DNA from: Erythrobacter sp. UBA2510
GTDB taxonomy: Bacteria > Pseudomonadota > Alphaproteobacteria > Sphingomonadales > Sphingomonadaceae
Direction of reading: 5' to 3'
DNA length: 7,477 bases
Assembly (NCBI GenBank): GCA_002341345.1
Contig: DDNW01000151.1
Location: forward strand, 1-7,477
Shown here: in pieces, positions 1-6,955 of the stretch
How the letters are laid out: each line of letters begins with the position of its first letter
Position numbering within the stretch: the first letter of the stretch is position 1
Made by a program: the position numbers and the translations under genes
Notes under the pieces: model-generated
The model's database searches: none
What the model was told of the DNA's origin: nothing
The model's input: only the letters and a program-made list of their open reading frames with translations

Positions 1-740
1 GGCAGCAGGACCAGCACCTGCCGGTTCTCTCGCAAGGCCTGCGCAATGGCTTCGCCATAGACTTCTGTCTTGCCCGATCCGGTCACGCCATCGAGCAGGA
101 AGGGCGCGAATTTGCGTTGCTTTACCGCATCGACCAGCCGCGCGGCGACTTCGGCCTGTTCGGGGCTGAGGTCGGGGACGTCGAAATCCGGGTCGGCGCG
201 GTCGAAGGGGCGGTCGCAATCCACCGCCACCGCTTCCAGCACGCCTTGCCCGACCAGCCCGCGCAGCACGCCCTCGCTCACCCCGGACATGCCGGCCAGT
301 TCGCGCATCGTGCCCTGCTCGCCCTCCAGCGCCGCGATGGCGCGTTCGCGCTGCGGGGTCATGCGTTCGGGCATCCCGCCCGTCAGCCGGTACTCGGTAA
401 TCGTTGCCGCACCTTTGAGCGCACCGCCCGACGAAATCACCATGCGCGCGACCGAGGCGAGCGGGGCGCAGTAATAGTCAGCGGTCCACTCGATCAGCCG
501 CCGCAACTCGGCGCGAATTGGCGGGACCGGCAGCACTTCGATAATCGGCCGCAGCTTCGCATCGGGAACGGAATCGGCTGGCAGGAACTCTTCTTCCCAA
601 ACGATCCCGACGATCCGGCGGGGCCCCAGCGGCGCCATCACGACCGATCCGTGTTCAGCCTGCATTCCGGCAGGCACGGCATAGTCGAGCGGGCCGAGCG
701 CGGCATTGAAGACGAGAAGGCGAATACGGGCGCGCGACAT
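1..740 (-). CDS. priA: Primosomal protein N' (replication restart helicase PriA), N-terminal part, cut by window edge
   Basis: PriA is a cytoplasmic 3'-to-5' DNA helicase that recognises stalled forks and reloads the replisome. The visible 246 residues begin MSRARIRLLVFN, followed by ALGPLDYAVP, typical of the N-terminal 3'-DNA-binding domain. A winged-helix-like stretch follows (about residues 120-170), and then the start of the helicase domain with Walker A GVTGSGKT at residues 218-225 (K224; the equivalent lysine in E. coli PriA is K230). The second half, with the DEXH box and the zinc-binding cysteines, lies beyond position 1. I chose ATG at 740 because MSRxR fits the family start; an in-frame ATG at 749 would add three residues. 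Neither start has a clear Shine-Dalgarno sequence, and a 7-bp inverted repeat occupies that place. The gene is divergent from the DUF4197 gene. The family call is very secure. Confidence 0.96.
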   Translation of the reverse strand, partial: MSRARIRLLVFNAALGPLDYAVPAGMQAEHGSVVMAPLGPRRIVGIVWEEEFLPADSVPDAKLRPIIEVLPVPPIRAELRRLIEWTADYYCAPLASVARMVISSGGALKGAATITEYRLTGGMPERMTPQRERAIAALEGEQGTMRELAGMSGVSEGVLRGLVGQGVLEAVAVDCDRPFDRADPDFDVPDLSPEQAEVAARLVDAVKQRKFAPFLLDGVTGSGKTEVYGEAIAQALRENRQVLVLL

Positions 741-752
741 ACGCCCCATATG

Positions 753-771
753 GGTGCCGTGATGCGGCACC
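753..771. repeat. Perfect 7-bp inverted repeat in the priA / DUF4197 divergent gap
   Basis: GGTGCCG at 753-759 and CGGCACC at 765-771 are perfect inverted arms around a 5-base loop. A second palindrome, CCCATATGGG at 745-754, overlaps its left end. In the priA transcript the hairpin would lie directly 5' of the start codon, where a ribosome-binding site is expected. In the DUF4197 transcript it would lie just before the Shine-Dalgarno sequence. It could be an operator, an mRNA hairpin limiting translation, or chance in GC-rich DNA. The arms are seen in the sequence; any function is inferred. Confidence 0.5.
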
Positions 772-778
772 GGCAAGC

Positions 779-784
779 AGAGGA
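779..784 (+). promoter_or_regulatory. Ribosome binding site that decides the DUF4197 start
   Basis: AGAGGA ends eight bases before ATG 793. It abuts and overlaps the in-frame ATG at 784, which is therefore too close to use it. This favours the start at 793. Confidence 0.7.
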
Positions 785-792
785 TGGCCGAT

Positions 793-1497
793 ATGAACGA
801 ATTGATTTTCACCAAGCCAGTCGGCGCTCTTTCGCGCCGGTCGCTGCTCGGCGCGGCGCTGGCCTCCGGCGCGCTGGCGCTTTCCGGTTGTGCGGGGGGC
901 TATGGCTGGAGCCTGACCGATGCGGTGCGCCGCCTGCTCTATTTGTCGAGCGAGCGCGCTTTCGCCCGGCTGCTGGTCGATGGCGGCTATTGGGATGAGG
1001 CGGTGGCCTCGCTCGGCCTCGATGCCTTTCTCGGCAATCGTGGCGATATTCTCGGCCAGATCCTGACCTCGAACCTGTTCAAGGACCGGCTCGAATATGC
1101 CTTTGCCGGGATCGCCGTCGACGCTGCCGAGCGCGCCGCCCCGATCGTCACCGATGCGGTACGGGTGATCGGAATCGACAATGCTATCGCGCTGGTCAAT
1201 GGCGGGCCGACCGCCGCGACCGGCTTCCTGCGCGGGTCGATGGGCGAAACCCTGGTCGAGGCGATGGTGCCCGAGATCGGCGATGCGCTGCGTCTCTCGC
1301 GCGAGCCGCTGGTGGGCGAACTGCTCGCCTCGTTGACCGGCGTGAACGTGGCCGGCGTCGCCAATGGCTTTGCGGATGAGGTCGACGACGTGATCTGGCG
1401 CGAGATCGGCAACGAGGAAGCCGCCATCCGCGCCAATCCCCGCGCCACTAACGATGCACTGATTATCGGTGTGTTCGGGGCGGCTTCAGCGCTCTGA
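793..1497 (+). CDS. DUF4197 domain protein, probable Tat-exported lipoprotein
   Basis: This is a 234-residue protein of unknown function. Its N terminus has SRRSLLG at residues 14-20, matching the twin-arginine pattern RRx-hydrophobic-hydrophobic. An Ala/Leu-rich hydrophobic stretch and a lipobox LSGC (C33) follow, so export and lipidation of C33 are likely. The mature part fits DUF4197: AAERAAPIVTDAV, then GGPTAATGFLRG, and near the C terminus IGNEEAAIRANPRATND followed by VFG, all characteristic of this family. Members are usually small exported proteins without a proven role. An in-frame ATG at 784 would add three residues (MAD), but the ribosome-binding site fits 793. The gene is divergent from priA and ends one base before the stop of the convergent DUF2490 gene. 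The domain call is fairly secure; Tat use is inferred from motif only. Confidence 0.88.
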   Translation: MNELIFTKPVGALSRRSLLGAALASGALALSGCAGGYGWSLTDAVRRLLYLSSERAFARLLVDGGYWDEAVASLGLDAFLGNRGDILGQILTSNLFKDRLEYAFAGIAVDAAERAAPIVTDAVRVIGIDNAIALVNGGPTAATGFLRGSMGETLVEAMVPEIGDALRLSREPLVGELLASLTGVNVAGVANGFADEVDDVIWREIGNEEAAIRANPRATNDALIIGVFGAASAL

Positions 1498-1498
1498 T

Positions 1499-2140
1499 CT
1501 ACAATTTCCACGTAGCGGAAACGACCGGCACGTGGCTGTAGCGGTCGGGCGCGTTTTCGCGCGGGTAATAGTTGCCCCGATAGGCAAGGCTTGCATCCAG
1601 ATGGGGCGACAGCTTTCGCTTCAGGGCGATCTCGCCCCGCCACTGGTCCATCCGTGCCTTTCCGTTCGGGACCTCGCTCCTGAGGATGTAGAGCGCCTCC
1701 ACCGAACCGGCGATCTGTGTAGCCGTGTCCAGTTTCCAGCCGAGCTGCACGCGCTGGCGCAGGCGGAATTGCGGGCGATCCCCACCCGAGAAGAACCGCT
1801 CCTCCAGCCGCGTACGAATCGATAACGGCCCGGCCACGAGGTTGAGCTGCTGGTGTGGGCGAATTTCCTGCGCATGGGCCGATTTAACGAGGGTCATTCC
1901 GCCGTTCACCGTGACGCCCTCGGCGAGTTCGGCTTCTGCCGATGCGCGCAGCAGCAATTGGTCGTCACCCTCGCGAATGCGCGGGCTGATCTCGAAGATA
2001 GCGGTCGCCGCCTCGCCCAGCGGCACGTTGGCGGCGATGGACAGCCAGAGCTGCGTATCCTCATCCGCCGCATGGGCGGGCGTCGCGAAGAAGGTGAGGA
2101 CGGCAAGTGGCGCGAACCACATAGCGGTTGTGCGAGGCAT
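1499..2140 (-). CDS. DUF2490 domain protein, putative outer-membrane beta-barrel
   Basis: This is a 213-residue exported protein. Residues 1-24 form a Sec signal peptide with a hydrophobic core and an AHA cleavage motif (likely cut after A24). The mature protein opens with [15 protein letters not shown], the hallmark DUF2490 start. It continues as alternating polar and apolar strands with charged turns (for example [33 protein letters not shown]) and ends ATWKL with an aromatic near the C terminus, as expected for a small outer-membrane barrel. The family has no established function. The start at ATG 2140 is supported by the signal peptide and by AGGAAG just upstream; longer in-frame extension runs antisense into cobT and is not coding. 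The gene diverges from cobT across 49 bp and converges on the DUF4197 gene. Confidence 0.88.
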   Translation of the reverse strand: MPRTTAMWFAPLAVLTFFATPAHAADEDTQLWLSIAANVPLGEAATAIFEISPRIREGDDQLLLRASAEAELAEGVTVNGGMTLVKSAHAQEIRPHQQLNLVAGPLSIRTRLEERFFSGGDRPQFRLRQRVQLGWKLDTATQIAGSVEALYILRSEVPNGKARMDQWRGEIALKRKLSPHLDASLAYRGNYYPRENAPDRYSHVPVVSATWKL

Positions 2141-2144
2141 CGCG

Positions 2145-2150
2145 CTTCCT
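2145..2150 (-). promoter_or_regulatory. Ribosome binding site of the DUF2490 gene
   Basis: On the minus strand AGGAAG lies four bases before ATG 2140 (six bases counting from AGGA). It supports this start over upstream in-frame starts. The adjoining CCTATAGG (2148-2155) is a perfect 8-bp palindrome within the divergent gap shared with cobT. Confidence 0.6.
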
Positions 2151-2189
2151 ATAGGTGGACTTCGCCTGTGTGGCGCTAAAGAAAATTCT

Positions 2190-4034
2190 ATGGCCGACGA
2201 ATCTCCCCTTGATGCCTTACGCCAGGCGCTGACGAGCACGGCGCGCGCCATCGCCCATGAGGCGGAGGCCGAGGTCGGCTGGACGGCCGACGCGCCCAGT
2301 CTGAAGGGCAAGGCGATCCGTGTGCCGATGCCCGGGCGCAAGCTGCCGCCCGATCAGGTGCGGCTGGCACGCGGTTTTGCCGACAGTTTCGCATTGCGAC
2401 TGCGCCATCACGATCCCCGGCTGCACAAATCCGCGATGCCCTCCGAGCCACTTGGACAGGCGTCTTACGAGGCGATCGAGCAGGCCCGTTACGAGGCGCT
2501 GGGCGAAAACGCTTATTCCGGGGTGCGCGAGAATATCGCGGCCAAGGTCGCGACCGCGACCGCAGCCGACCCGATTTCGCGTGCGAGCGACGCAAGCGAG
2601 GTGCCCATTTCCACCGCGCTTGGCCTGCTGGTGCGGGAGAAGCTGACCGGCGAGCCTGCGCCCGAGCAAGCCCGTGCCGGGCTCGACCTCTTGCGCGCCC
2701 GGCTGGAAAGCCAGATCGGCGACGATCTCGACAAGCTGGCCGCGCGGATCGACGACCAGCAGGCGTTTCAGGCACTGTCGCTCGACATGCTGCGGCATCT
2801 CGACCTCGTAAAGGCCGATCCCGACGACGCACTGCCCGAAAGTGGCGACGACGAGGAAGAAGATACCGGCGACGAAAATACCGGCGAAGAAGAGGAAGAA
2901 AGCGACTCCTCCGACGAAAACCGTTCGAGCGATGCCGCTGGCGAGGCTGGCGAAGGCGAGAGCGAGGACGCAACCGACGGCGACGAAAGTACGACCGAAG
3001 GCGGTTCCGACACCGAGATGACCGATGGCGATGCCGGTGACGATGGCGAAGAGGGCATGATGCCCGTGCGCCCCAACCGCCGCTGGACCGACCTGCCGAT
3101 CGATTTCGAATACAAGGCCTATACCAAGCTCTACGACGAGGTGATCGAGGCGCGCGAGTTATGCGATGCCGAGGAGCTGGACCGGCTTCGCGCCTACCTC
3201 GACAGCCAGCTCGCCGGCCTGCAGAGCGTCGTCACCCGCCTTGCCAACCGTTTGCAGCGCAAGCTGATGGCGCAGCAGAACCGCAGCTGGGAATTCGATC
3301 AGGAAGACGGCGTGATCGATGCCGCTCGGCTGGCCCGCGTGGTCGTGAGCCCGGGCACCGCGCTGTCCTACAAGATCGAGAAGGAGGTCGACTTCAAGGA
3401 CACGGTCGTCACGCTGCTGATCGACAATTCGGGTTCGATGCGTGGGCGACCGATCTCGATGGCAGCGATCAGCGCCGACATCCTTGCGCGTACGCTGGAG
3501 CGTTGCGCGGTGAAGGTCGAGGTGCTCGGCTTCACCACCCGCGCCTGGAAGGGCGGACAGTCGCGCGAGAAATGGCTCGCCGACGGGCGGCCCGCCAATC
3601 CCGGACGGCTCAATGACCTGCGGCACATCGTCTACAAGAAGGCGGATGAGCCGATGCGCCGCGCGCGCAAGAACCTCGGCCTGATGATGCGCGAGGGGTT
3701 GCTCAAGGAAAATATCGATGGCGAGGCACTGTTATGGGCACATGATCGGCTGCTCGCCCGCCGCGAAGACCGCCGCATTCTGATGGTCATCTCCGACGGC
3801 GCGCCGGTCGACGATTCGACGCTGAGCGTGAATAATGCCGGTTACCTCGAAGGGCATCTGCGGCAGGTGATCGACTGGATCGAGAAGAAATCGCCGGTGC
3901 AGCTGGTGGCGATCGGTATCGGCCATGACGTGACCCGCTATTACAAGCGCGCGGTGACGATCATGGATGTGGAGCAACTCGGCGGCACGATTATCGAACA
4001 GCTGGCGGGCCTGTTTGAAGGGGAAGGTAAATGA
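2190..4034 (+). CDS. cobT: Cobaltochelatase subunit CobT (VWA domain protein)
   Basis: In the aerobic cobalamin pathway, CobT and the AAA+ protein CobS form a chaperone-like complex that works with CobN to insert cobalt into hydrogenobyrinic acid a,c-diamide, using ATP, in the cytoplasm. The 614-residue product has the usual CobT length and plan. The N-terminal CobT domain (about residues 1-205) begins PLDALRQAL and includes [14 protein letters not shown] very acidic linker spans residues 210-289. The C-terminal part carries a von Willebrand A domain with the MIDAS motif DNSGSM at 412-417 and a second conserved SDGAPVDD from residue 535. Start 2190 fits the family N terminus; the ribosome-binding site is weak (AAAGAAAA). 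No cobS or cobN is visible. The stop overlaps the nitroreductase start in ATGA. Family assignment is secure; whether the organism makes cobalamin cannot be told here. Confidence 0.95.
   Translation: MADESPLDALRQALTSTARAIAHEAEAEVGWTADAPSLKGKAIRVPMPGRKLPPDQVRLARGFADSFALRLRHHDPRLHKSAMPSEPLGQASYEAIEQARYEALGENAYSGVRENIAAKVATATAADPISRASDASEVPISTALGLLVREKLTGEPAPEQARAGLDLLRARLESQIGDDLDKLAARIDDQQAFQALSLDMLRHLDLVKADPDDALPESGDDEEEDTGDENTGEEEEESDSSDENRSSDAAGEAGEGESEDATDGDESTTEGGSDTEMTDGDAGDDGEEGMMPVRPNRRWTDLPIDFEYKAYTKLYDEVIEARELCDAEELDRLRAYLDSQLAGLQSVVTRLANRLQRKLMAQQNRSWEFDQEDGVIDAARLARVVVSPGTALSYKIEKEVDFKDTVVTLLIDNSGSMRGRPISMAAISADILARTLERCAVKVEVLGFTTRAWKGGQSREKWLADGRPANPGRLNDLRHIVYKKADEPMRRARKNLGLMMREGLLKENIDGEALLWAHDRLLARREDRRILMVISDGAPVDDSTLSVNNAGYLEGHLRQVIDWIEKKSPVQLVAIGIGHDVTRYYKRAVTIMDVEQLGGTIIEQLAGLFEGEGK
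2862..2891 (+). repeat. 15-bp tandem duplication in the acidic linker of cobT
   Basis: Two adjacent 15-base units (2862-2876 and 2877-2891) match at 13 of 15 positions. They encode DTGDE followed by NTGEE. They share the 10-mer ATACCGGCGA in identical phase, so the acidic linker appears to have grown in part by in-frame duplication. Confidence 0.75.
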
Positions 4035-4690
4035 ATGTTTCGCAGGCTGTCGAAACGCGCCGCTCTGTCCGGGCGTTTCTCGACAAGCCGGTTGATATGG
4101 CAATCGTGCGCCGGGTCCTCGACCTTGCGCGTCTCGCGCCGTCCGGGTGTAATTTCCAGCCATGGCGCGCGACTGTCCTCTCCGGTAAGAAGCTGCGCGA
4201 GTTGCAGGATGCCATGGCCGCGAGCAAGCCGCAGGACCCGATTGAATATTCGTGGTCCGAACCCGAACAGTCGCCCGAACATCTGCAGCGACTCAAGGAA
4301 CTAGGCGGTATCATGTATAATGCGATGGGTATCGAGCGCGGGGACAAGTCTGCGCGTGAGGAATTTGCGCGGCAGAACATCTATTCCTTCGATGCGCCGG
4401 TCGTGATGATGGTTCATTTCGAACGTTTCATGGGGCCGCCGCAATGGTCCGATGTCGGAATGTGGCTGCAGACGATCATGCTGCTGCTGCGCGAGGAAGG
4501 ACTCCATTCCTGTCCGCAGGAATGGATGGCCCAGTATGCCCGGCTGATTAAATCGCATATCGGGGTGTCCGACGAGGAGCAGATCCTCTTCTGCGGACTT
4601 GCCATCGGATATGGCGACATGGATGCGCCGGTGAACAATTTCTCCCGGCCACGCGTTCCACTGGAAGAACAGGTCAAGTTCATCAGCTGA
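4031..4690 (+). CDS. Nitroreductase-family FMN-dependent oxidoreductase
   Basis: This is a 219-residue cytoplasmic flavoprotein of the nitroreductase family, which uses NAD(P)H and bound FMN to reduce nitroaromatics, quinones or other acceptors; the true substrate is unknown. The N-terminal FMN-phosphate motif TRRSVRAF (residues 9-16) is followed by [10 protein letters not shown] (36-45), where most relatives have GGN instead of GCN. The middle holds [18 protein letters not shown], the dimer-core helix. The C terminus has [16 protein letters not shown] and PLEEQVKF, as in NfnB/PnbA-like enzymes. ATG 4031 overlaps the cobT stop by four bases (ATGA), and GGGGA at 4020-4024 inside cobT serves as ribosome-binding site, so the two are probably co-translated. 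BluB, the dimethylbenzimidazole synthase of cobalamin synthesis, is a relative, but the motifs here look like ordinary nitroreductase. Confidence 0.92.
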   Translation: MNVSQAVETRRSVRAFLDKPVDMAIVRRVLDLARLAPSGCNFQPWRATVLSGKKLRELQDAMAASKPQDPIEYSWSEPEQSPEHLQRLKELGGIMYNAMGIERGDKSAREEFARQNIYSFDAPVVMMVHFERFMGPPQWSDVGMWLQTIMLLLREEGLHSCPQEWMAQYARLIKSHIGVSDEEQILFCGLAIGYGDMDAPVNNFSRPRVPLEEQVKFIS

Positions 4691-4775
4691 CCGTCCCGCG
4701 CAATTCGCACCCTAGTCAGGCGCGGCGATCAGCGGCTGCTTGACCAGTCGTGCGCATGGGGCCAATCGGTCGCGC
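4691..4775 (+). promoter_or_regulatory. Spacer before cysS; possible promoter or leader
   Basis: These 85 bases separate the nitroreductase stop from the cysS start. TTGACC at 4740-4745 resembles a -35 hexamer but has no good -10 at normal spacing. There is no clear Shine-Dalgarno sequence before ATG 4776. A 7-codon reading frame (4756-4779, MGPIGRA) ends in a TGA that overlaps the cysS ATG. No hairpin with a T-run is seen, so read-through from cobT into cysS is possible. Confidence 0.3.
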
Positions 4776-6260
4776 ATGACCGCGCTCACGCTCTTCAATT
4801 CGCTGACCCGCAAGCTCGAACATTTCGAGCCCGTCCACCCGCATGAGGCGCGCGTCTATTCCTGCGGGCCGACCGTCTACAATTATCCGCATATCGGCAA
4901 TATGCGCGCCTATGTCTTCGCTGACCTGCTTGGCCGGACGCTGAGCTGGAAGGGCTACCAGCTCACCCACGTCATCAACATCACCGATGTCGGCCACCTG
5001 ACGGACGACGCCGATCAGGGCGAGGACAAGATGGAGAAGATGGCGGCGGAACGCGCGCAGTCGATCTGGGACATCGCGAAGCACTATACCGAGGCATACT
5101 GGGCCGATGTGAAGGCGCTCAACATCCGCCAGCCTGCGCAATGGTCGATCGCCACCGACTATATCGACGACATGCTGGAGTTCGCGAAGAGCATTGCCGA
5201 CAAGCATTGCTACCAGCTCGACAGCGGCCTCTATTTCGACGTTTCGACGGTCGAAGATTACGGGCGGCTGGCCCGCGCCGTGACCGACGAGGGCGAGGGG
5301 CGAATCGAGGCGGTAGCGGGCAAGCGCAACGCCGCGGACTTCGCGATCTGGCGCGCGACCCCGCCGGGCGAAAAGCGGCAGATGGAATGGGACAGTCCGT
5401 GGGGGAAGGGGGCGCCCGGCTGGCATCTGGAATGCTCTGTCATGAGCGGCAAGCTGCTCGGCTTCCCCTTCGACATCCACACTGGCGGGATCGACCACCG
5501 CGAGATTCACCACCCCAACGAGATCGCACAGAACCAGGCCTTCTGCGGTTGCGGCGGGCTATCCAGCGCCGCCAATTCGGGTGCGCGTATCTGGATGCAC
5601 AACAACTTCCTCGTCGAACGTAGCGGCAAGATGAGCAAGTCCAGTGGCGAGTTCCTCCGCCTGCAATTGCTGATCGACAAGGGTTATTCGCCCTTGGCTT
5701 ACCGGATGATGTGTTGCCAAGCGCATTATCGCAGCGAGCTGGAATTCAGCTGGGACGGATTGGGCGCGGCGCTGACAAGGCTCAAGCGCATGCTGATCGC
5801 GGTCGAGCGGCTGAAAGATCGCGCTGAGGGGCCGGTCCGCGAACCCAAGGGCGGGTGGACGCTGGACGAGGCGCATCACCATGTCGGCGGGGCGCTTCTG
5901 CCCTTGGTTGCGCAGTTCGATGCGGCGATGAGCGACGACCTGAATTCCCCGCAGGCGCTGACCGTGCTGGAAGAGGCGCTGGCGCTGAAAAAGATCGACC
6001 CCGTCCACAAGCTGGAACTGGTGGCGGCGATGGATGCGGTGCTCGGTCTCGGCCTGCTGACGACGACCCGCGCCGATCTGCGCGTGCGCCCCAAGGGCAT
6101 CGCGATCACCGAGGCCGAGATCGAGGAGGCTCTCACAGCCCGCAAGGAAGCCCGCGCCGCCAAGGATTTCGCCAGGAGCGACGCCTTGCGTGACGAACTC
6201 ACGGCCAAGGGGGTCGAGGTGATGGACGGCGACCCGCTCGGCTGGGAATGGAAGCTCTAG
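4776..6260 (+). CDS. cysS: Cysteine--tRNA ligase (cysteinyl-tRNA synthetase)
   Basis: CysRS is a class I aminoacyl-tRNA synthetase that charges tRNA-Cys with cysteine in the cytoplasm. The 494-residue product has the HIGH-type motif PHIGN (H39-N42) after CGPTVYNY, and KMSKS at 285-289. The predicted zinc ligands are C30, C220 (in WHLEC), H245 and E249 (in HHPNE). The 25- and 4-residue spacings between the last three match E. coli C209, H234 and E238. The rest of the catalytic domain, the helical bundle and the small C-terminal domain are intact. Compared with E. coli, the zinc-site to KMSKS interval is about eight residues longer and holds CGCGGLSSAANSGARI (257-272). Start ATG 4776 gives the canonical MTALTLFNSLTRKLE opening; an in-frame TTG at 4740 would add 12 residues with no family support. 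The gene converges on the dioxygenase gene with a 9-base gap. Confidence 0.97.
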   Translation: MTALTLFNSLTRKLEHFEPVHPHEARVYSCGPTVYNYPHIGNMRAYVFADLLGRTLSWKGYQLTHVINITDVGHLTDDADQGEDKMEKMAAERAQSIWDIAKHYTEAYWADVKALNIRQPAQWSIATDYIDDMLEFAKSIADKHCYQLDSGLYFDVSTVEDYGRLARAVTDEGEGRIEAVAGKRNAADFAIWRATPPGEKRQMEWDSPWGKGAPGWHLECSVMSGKLLGFPFDIHTGGIDHREIHHPNEIAQNQAFCGCGGLSSAANSGARIWMHNNFLVERSGKMSKSSGEFLRLQLLIDKGYSPLAYRMMCCQAHYRSELEFSWDGLGAALTRLKRMLIAVERLKDRAEGPVREPKGGWTLDEAHHHVGGALLPLVAQFDAAMSDDLNSPQALTVLEEALALKKIDPVHKLELVAAMDAVLGLGLLTTTRADLRVRPKGIAITEAEIEEALTARKEARAAKDFARSDALRDELTAKGVEVMDGDPLGWEWKL

Positions 6261-6269
6261 GAGGGCGGT

Positions 6270-6914
6270 TCAGAAGGAAAAGGCCGACTGCGAGCCATAA
6301 CGTGTGTCGGCGCGCGAGAACCAGCAGTTCACCGAAAAGCGCGCATCGGCAAAGGCATCGCCGGGGACCGAAACCGGCAGGACCTCATGTGGGTCGAACG
6401 AAGCGAAGGCAACCAGCCGGTTGTGGCGTGGTTCGACCCGCCAGTCCTCGTCACCGCCCAGCGAGTGGAAACAGATCTCGCCACCGGAAAATGCCTTGGG
6501 CTCGCGGTGCAGATAAAGCACGCTGCTGAGTATGCGGGTGAAGCTGCCGCACCTTTCCGGCGACCCGGTATAAGTGTCGATATGTTCGGCAAAGAAACAG
6601 CCGTCGCGATGTGCTACCAGCTCGATTTCAAGATCGTCGGGAGTGAAACGAGCCACGCCGACCCGGGCCAGCACCGCATCGAAATGACCGAGGATGGCGA
6701 TGCGAAAGTCACTGTCCAGACGACCCAGCCCGGTCTTGCACCGAAGGGCGTTTCTCTGCTCAGCAGCGACCGCGTGCTCTTCCCGGTAATGCCCGACTGT
6801 TGCCGGGCGAAAGTCCTGCTCATGGGCAATCGCGTAGCTGAGCAATGCCTCTGTCAGCGCCACTGGCAGCGCATCGTCGACGATGCCGATCTGAGACGAT
6901 AACACGCTCTGCAA
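6270..6914 (-). CDS. 2-oxoglutarate/Fe(II)-dependent dioxygenase, prolyl-4-hydroxylase-like
   Basis: The predicted 214-residue cytoplasmic enzyme belongs to the P4Hc-type 2OG-Fe(II) oxygenases, which couple 2-oxoglutarate decarboxylation to hydroxylation of a peptide or small molecule; the substrate is not predictable. The double-stranded beta-helix core shows the iron triad in order: HxD as H111 and D113 (AEHIDTY), then distal H176 (DPHEVLPV), and R192 (ARFSVNCWF) placed to bind 2-oxoglutarate. VLYLHREPKAFSGGEICFH is the family strand pair before the distal half. I chose a TTG start at 6914 because GGAGGA lies seven bases before it on the minus strand. An in-frame ATG at 6983 adds 23 residues but has no ribosome-binding site, and the extension has little family character. 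The gene converges on cysS and follows the 128-residue protein gene by 114 bp. Family secure, start moderately so. Confidence 0.9.
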   Translation of the reverse strand: MQSVLSSQIGIVDDALPVALTEALLSYAIAHEQDFRPATVGHYREEHAVAAEQRNALRCKTGLGRLDSDFRIAILGHFDAVLARVGVARFTPDDLEIELVAHRDGCFFAEHIDTYTGSPERCGSFTRILSSVLYLHREPKAFSGGEICFHSLGGDEDWRVEPRHNRLVAFASFDPHEVLPVSVPGDAFADARFSVNCWFSRADTRYGSQSAFSF

Positions 6915-6921
6915 GCCACAA

Positions 6922-6927
6922 TCCTCC
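6922..6927 (-). promoter_or_regulatory. Ribosome binding site supporting a TTG start for the dioxygenase
   Basis: GGAGGA on the minus strand sits seven bases before the TTG at 6914 and is the best Shine-Dalgarno match near this gene. A short inverted repeat, CTCC at 6924-6927 against GGAG at 6934-6937, could pair over part of it, but four base pairs are weak. Confidence 0.65.
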
Positions 6928-6955
6928 ACCCCTGGAGCGGCAGTACGAACTGTCG

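Noticed and set aside
117..998. Long plus-strand open frame of 293 codons
   Set aside because: It is antisense to priA and then out of frame with the DUF4197 gene. Its Arg/His/Ala-rich composition is typical of shadow frames in GC-rich DNA, and both real genes have clear family motifs.
1725..2189. Upstream in-frame extension of cobT
   Set aside because: This stretch is antisense to the DUF2490 gene with its signal peptide, and the CobT family N terminus begins at 2190.
2217..2798. Minus-strand open frame of 193 codons
   Set aside because: Antisense to the conserved N-terminal domain of CobT, with no recognisable motif and shadow-like composition.
2768..3115. Minus-strand serine-rich open frame of 115 codons
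   Set aside because: It is the complement of the Asp/Glu-rich linker codons of cobT; the Ser/Pro-rich composition follows directly from that and has no independent support.
4031..4690. Nitroreductase as BluB (dimethylbenzimidazole synthase)
   Set aside because: Tempting because of cobT next door, but the TRRSVRAF and [10 protein letters not shown] motifs and the GLAIGY C-terminal part fit general NfnB/PnbA-like nitroreductases better.
6258..6300. Intrinsic terminator between cysS and the dioxygenase gene
   Set aside because: The 9-base gap and flanks show no GC-rich hairpin followed by a T-run on either strand.
6387..6902. Plus-strand open frame of 171 codons with protein-like composition
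   Set aside because: Antisense to the dioxygenase gene, whose HxD, distal His and Arg are all present in the minus-strand frame; the plus frame shows no family motif.
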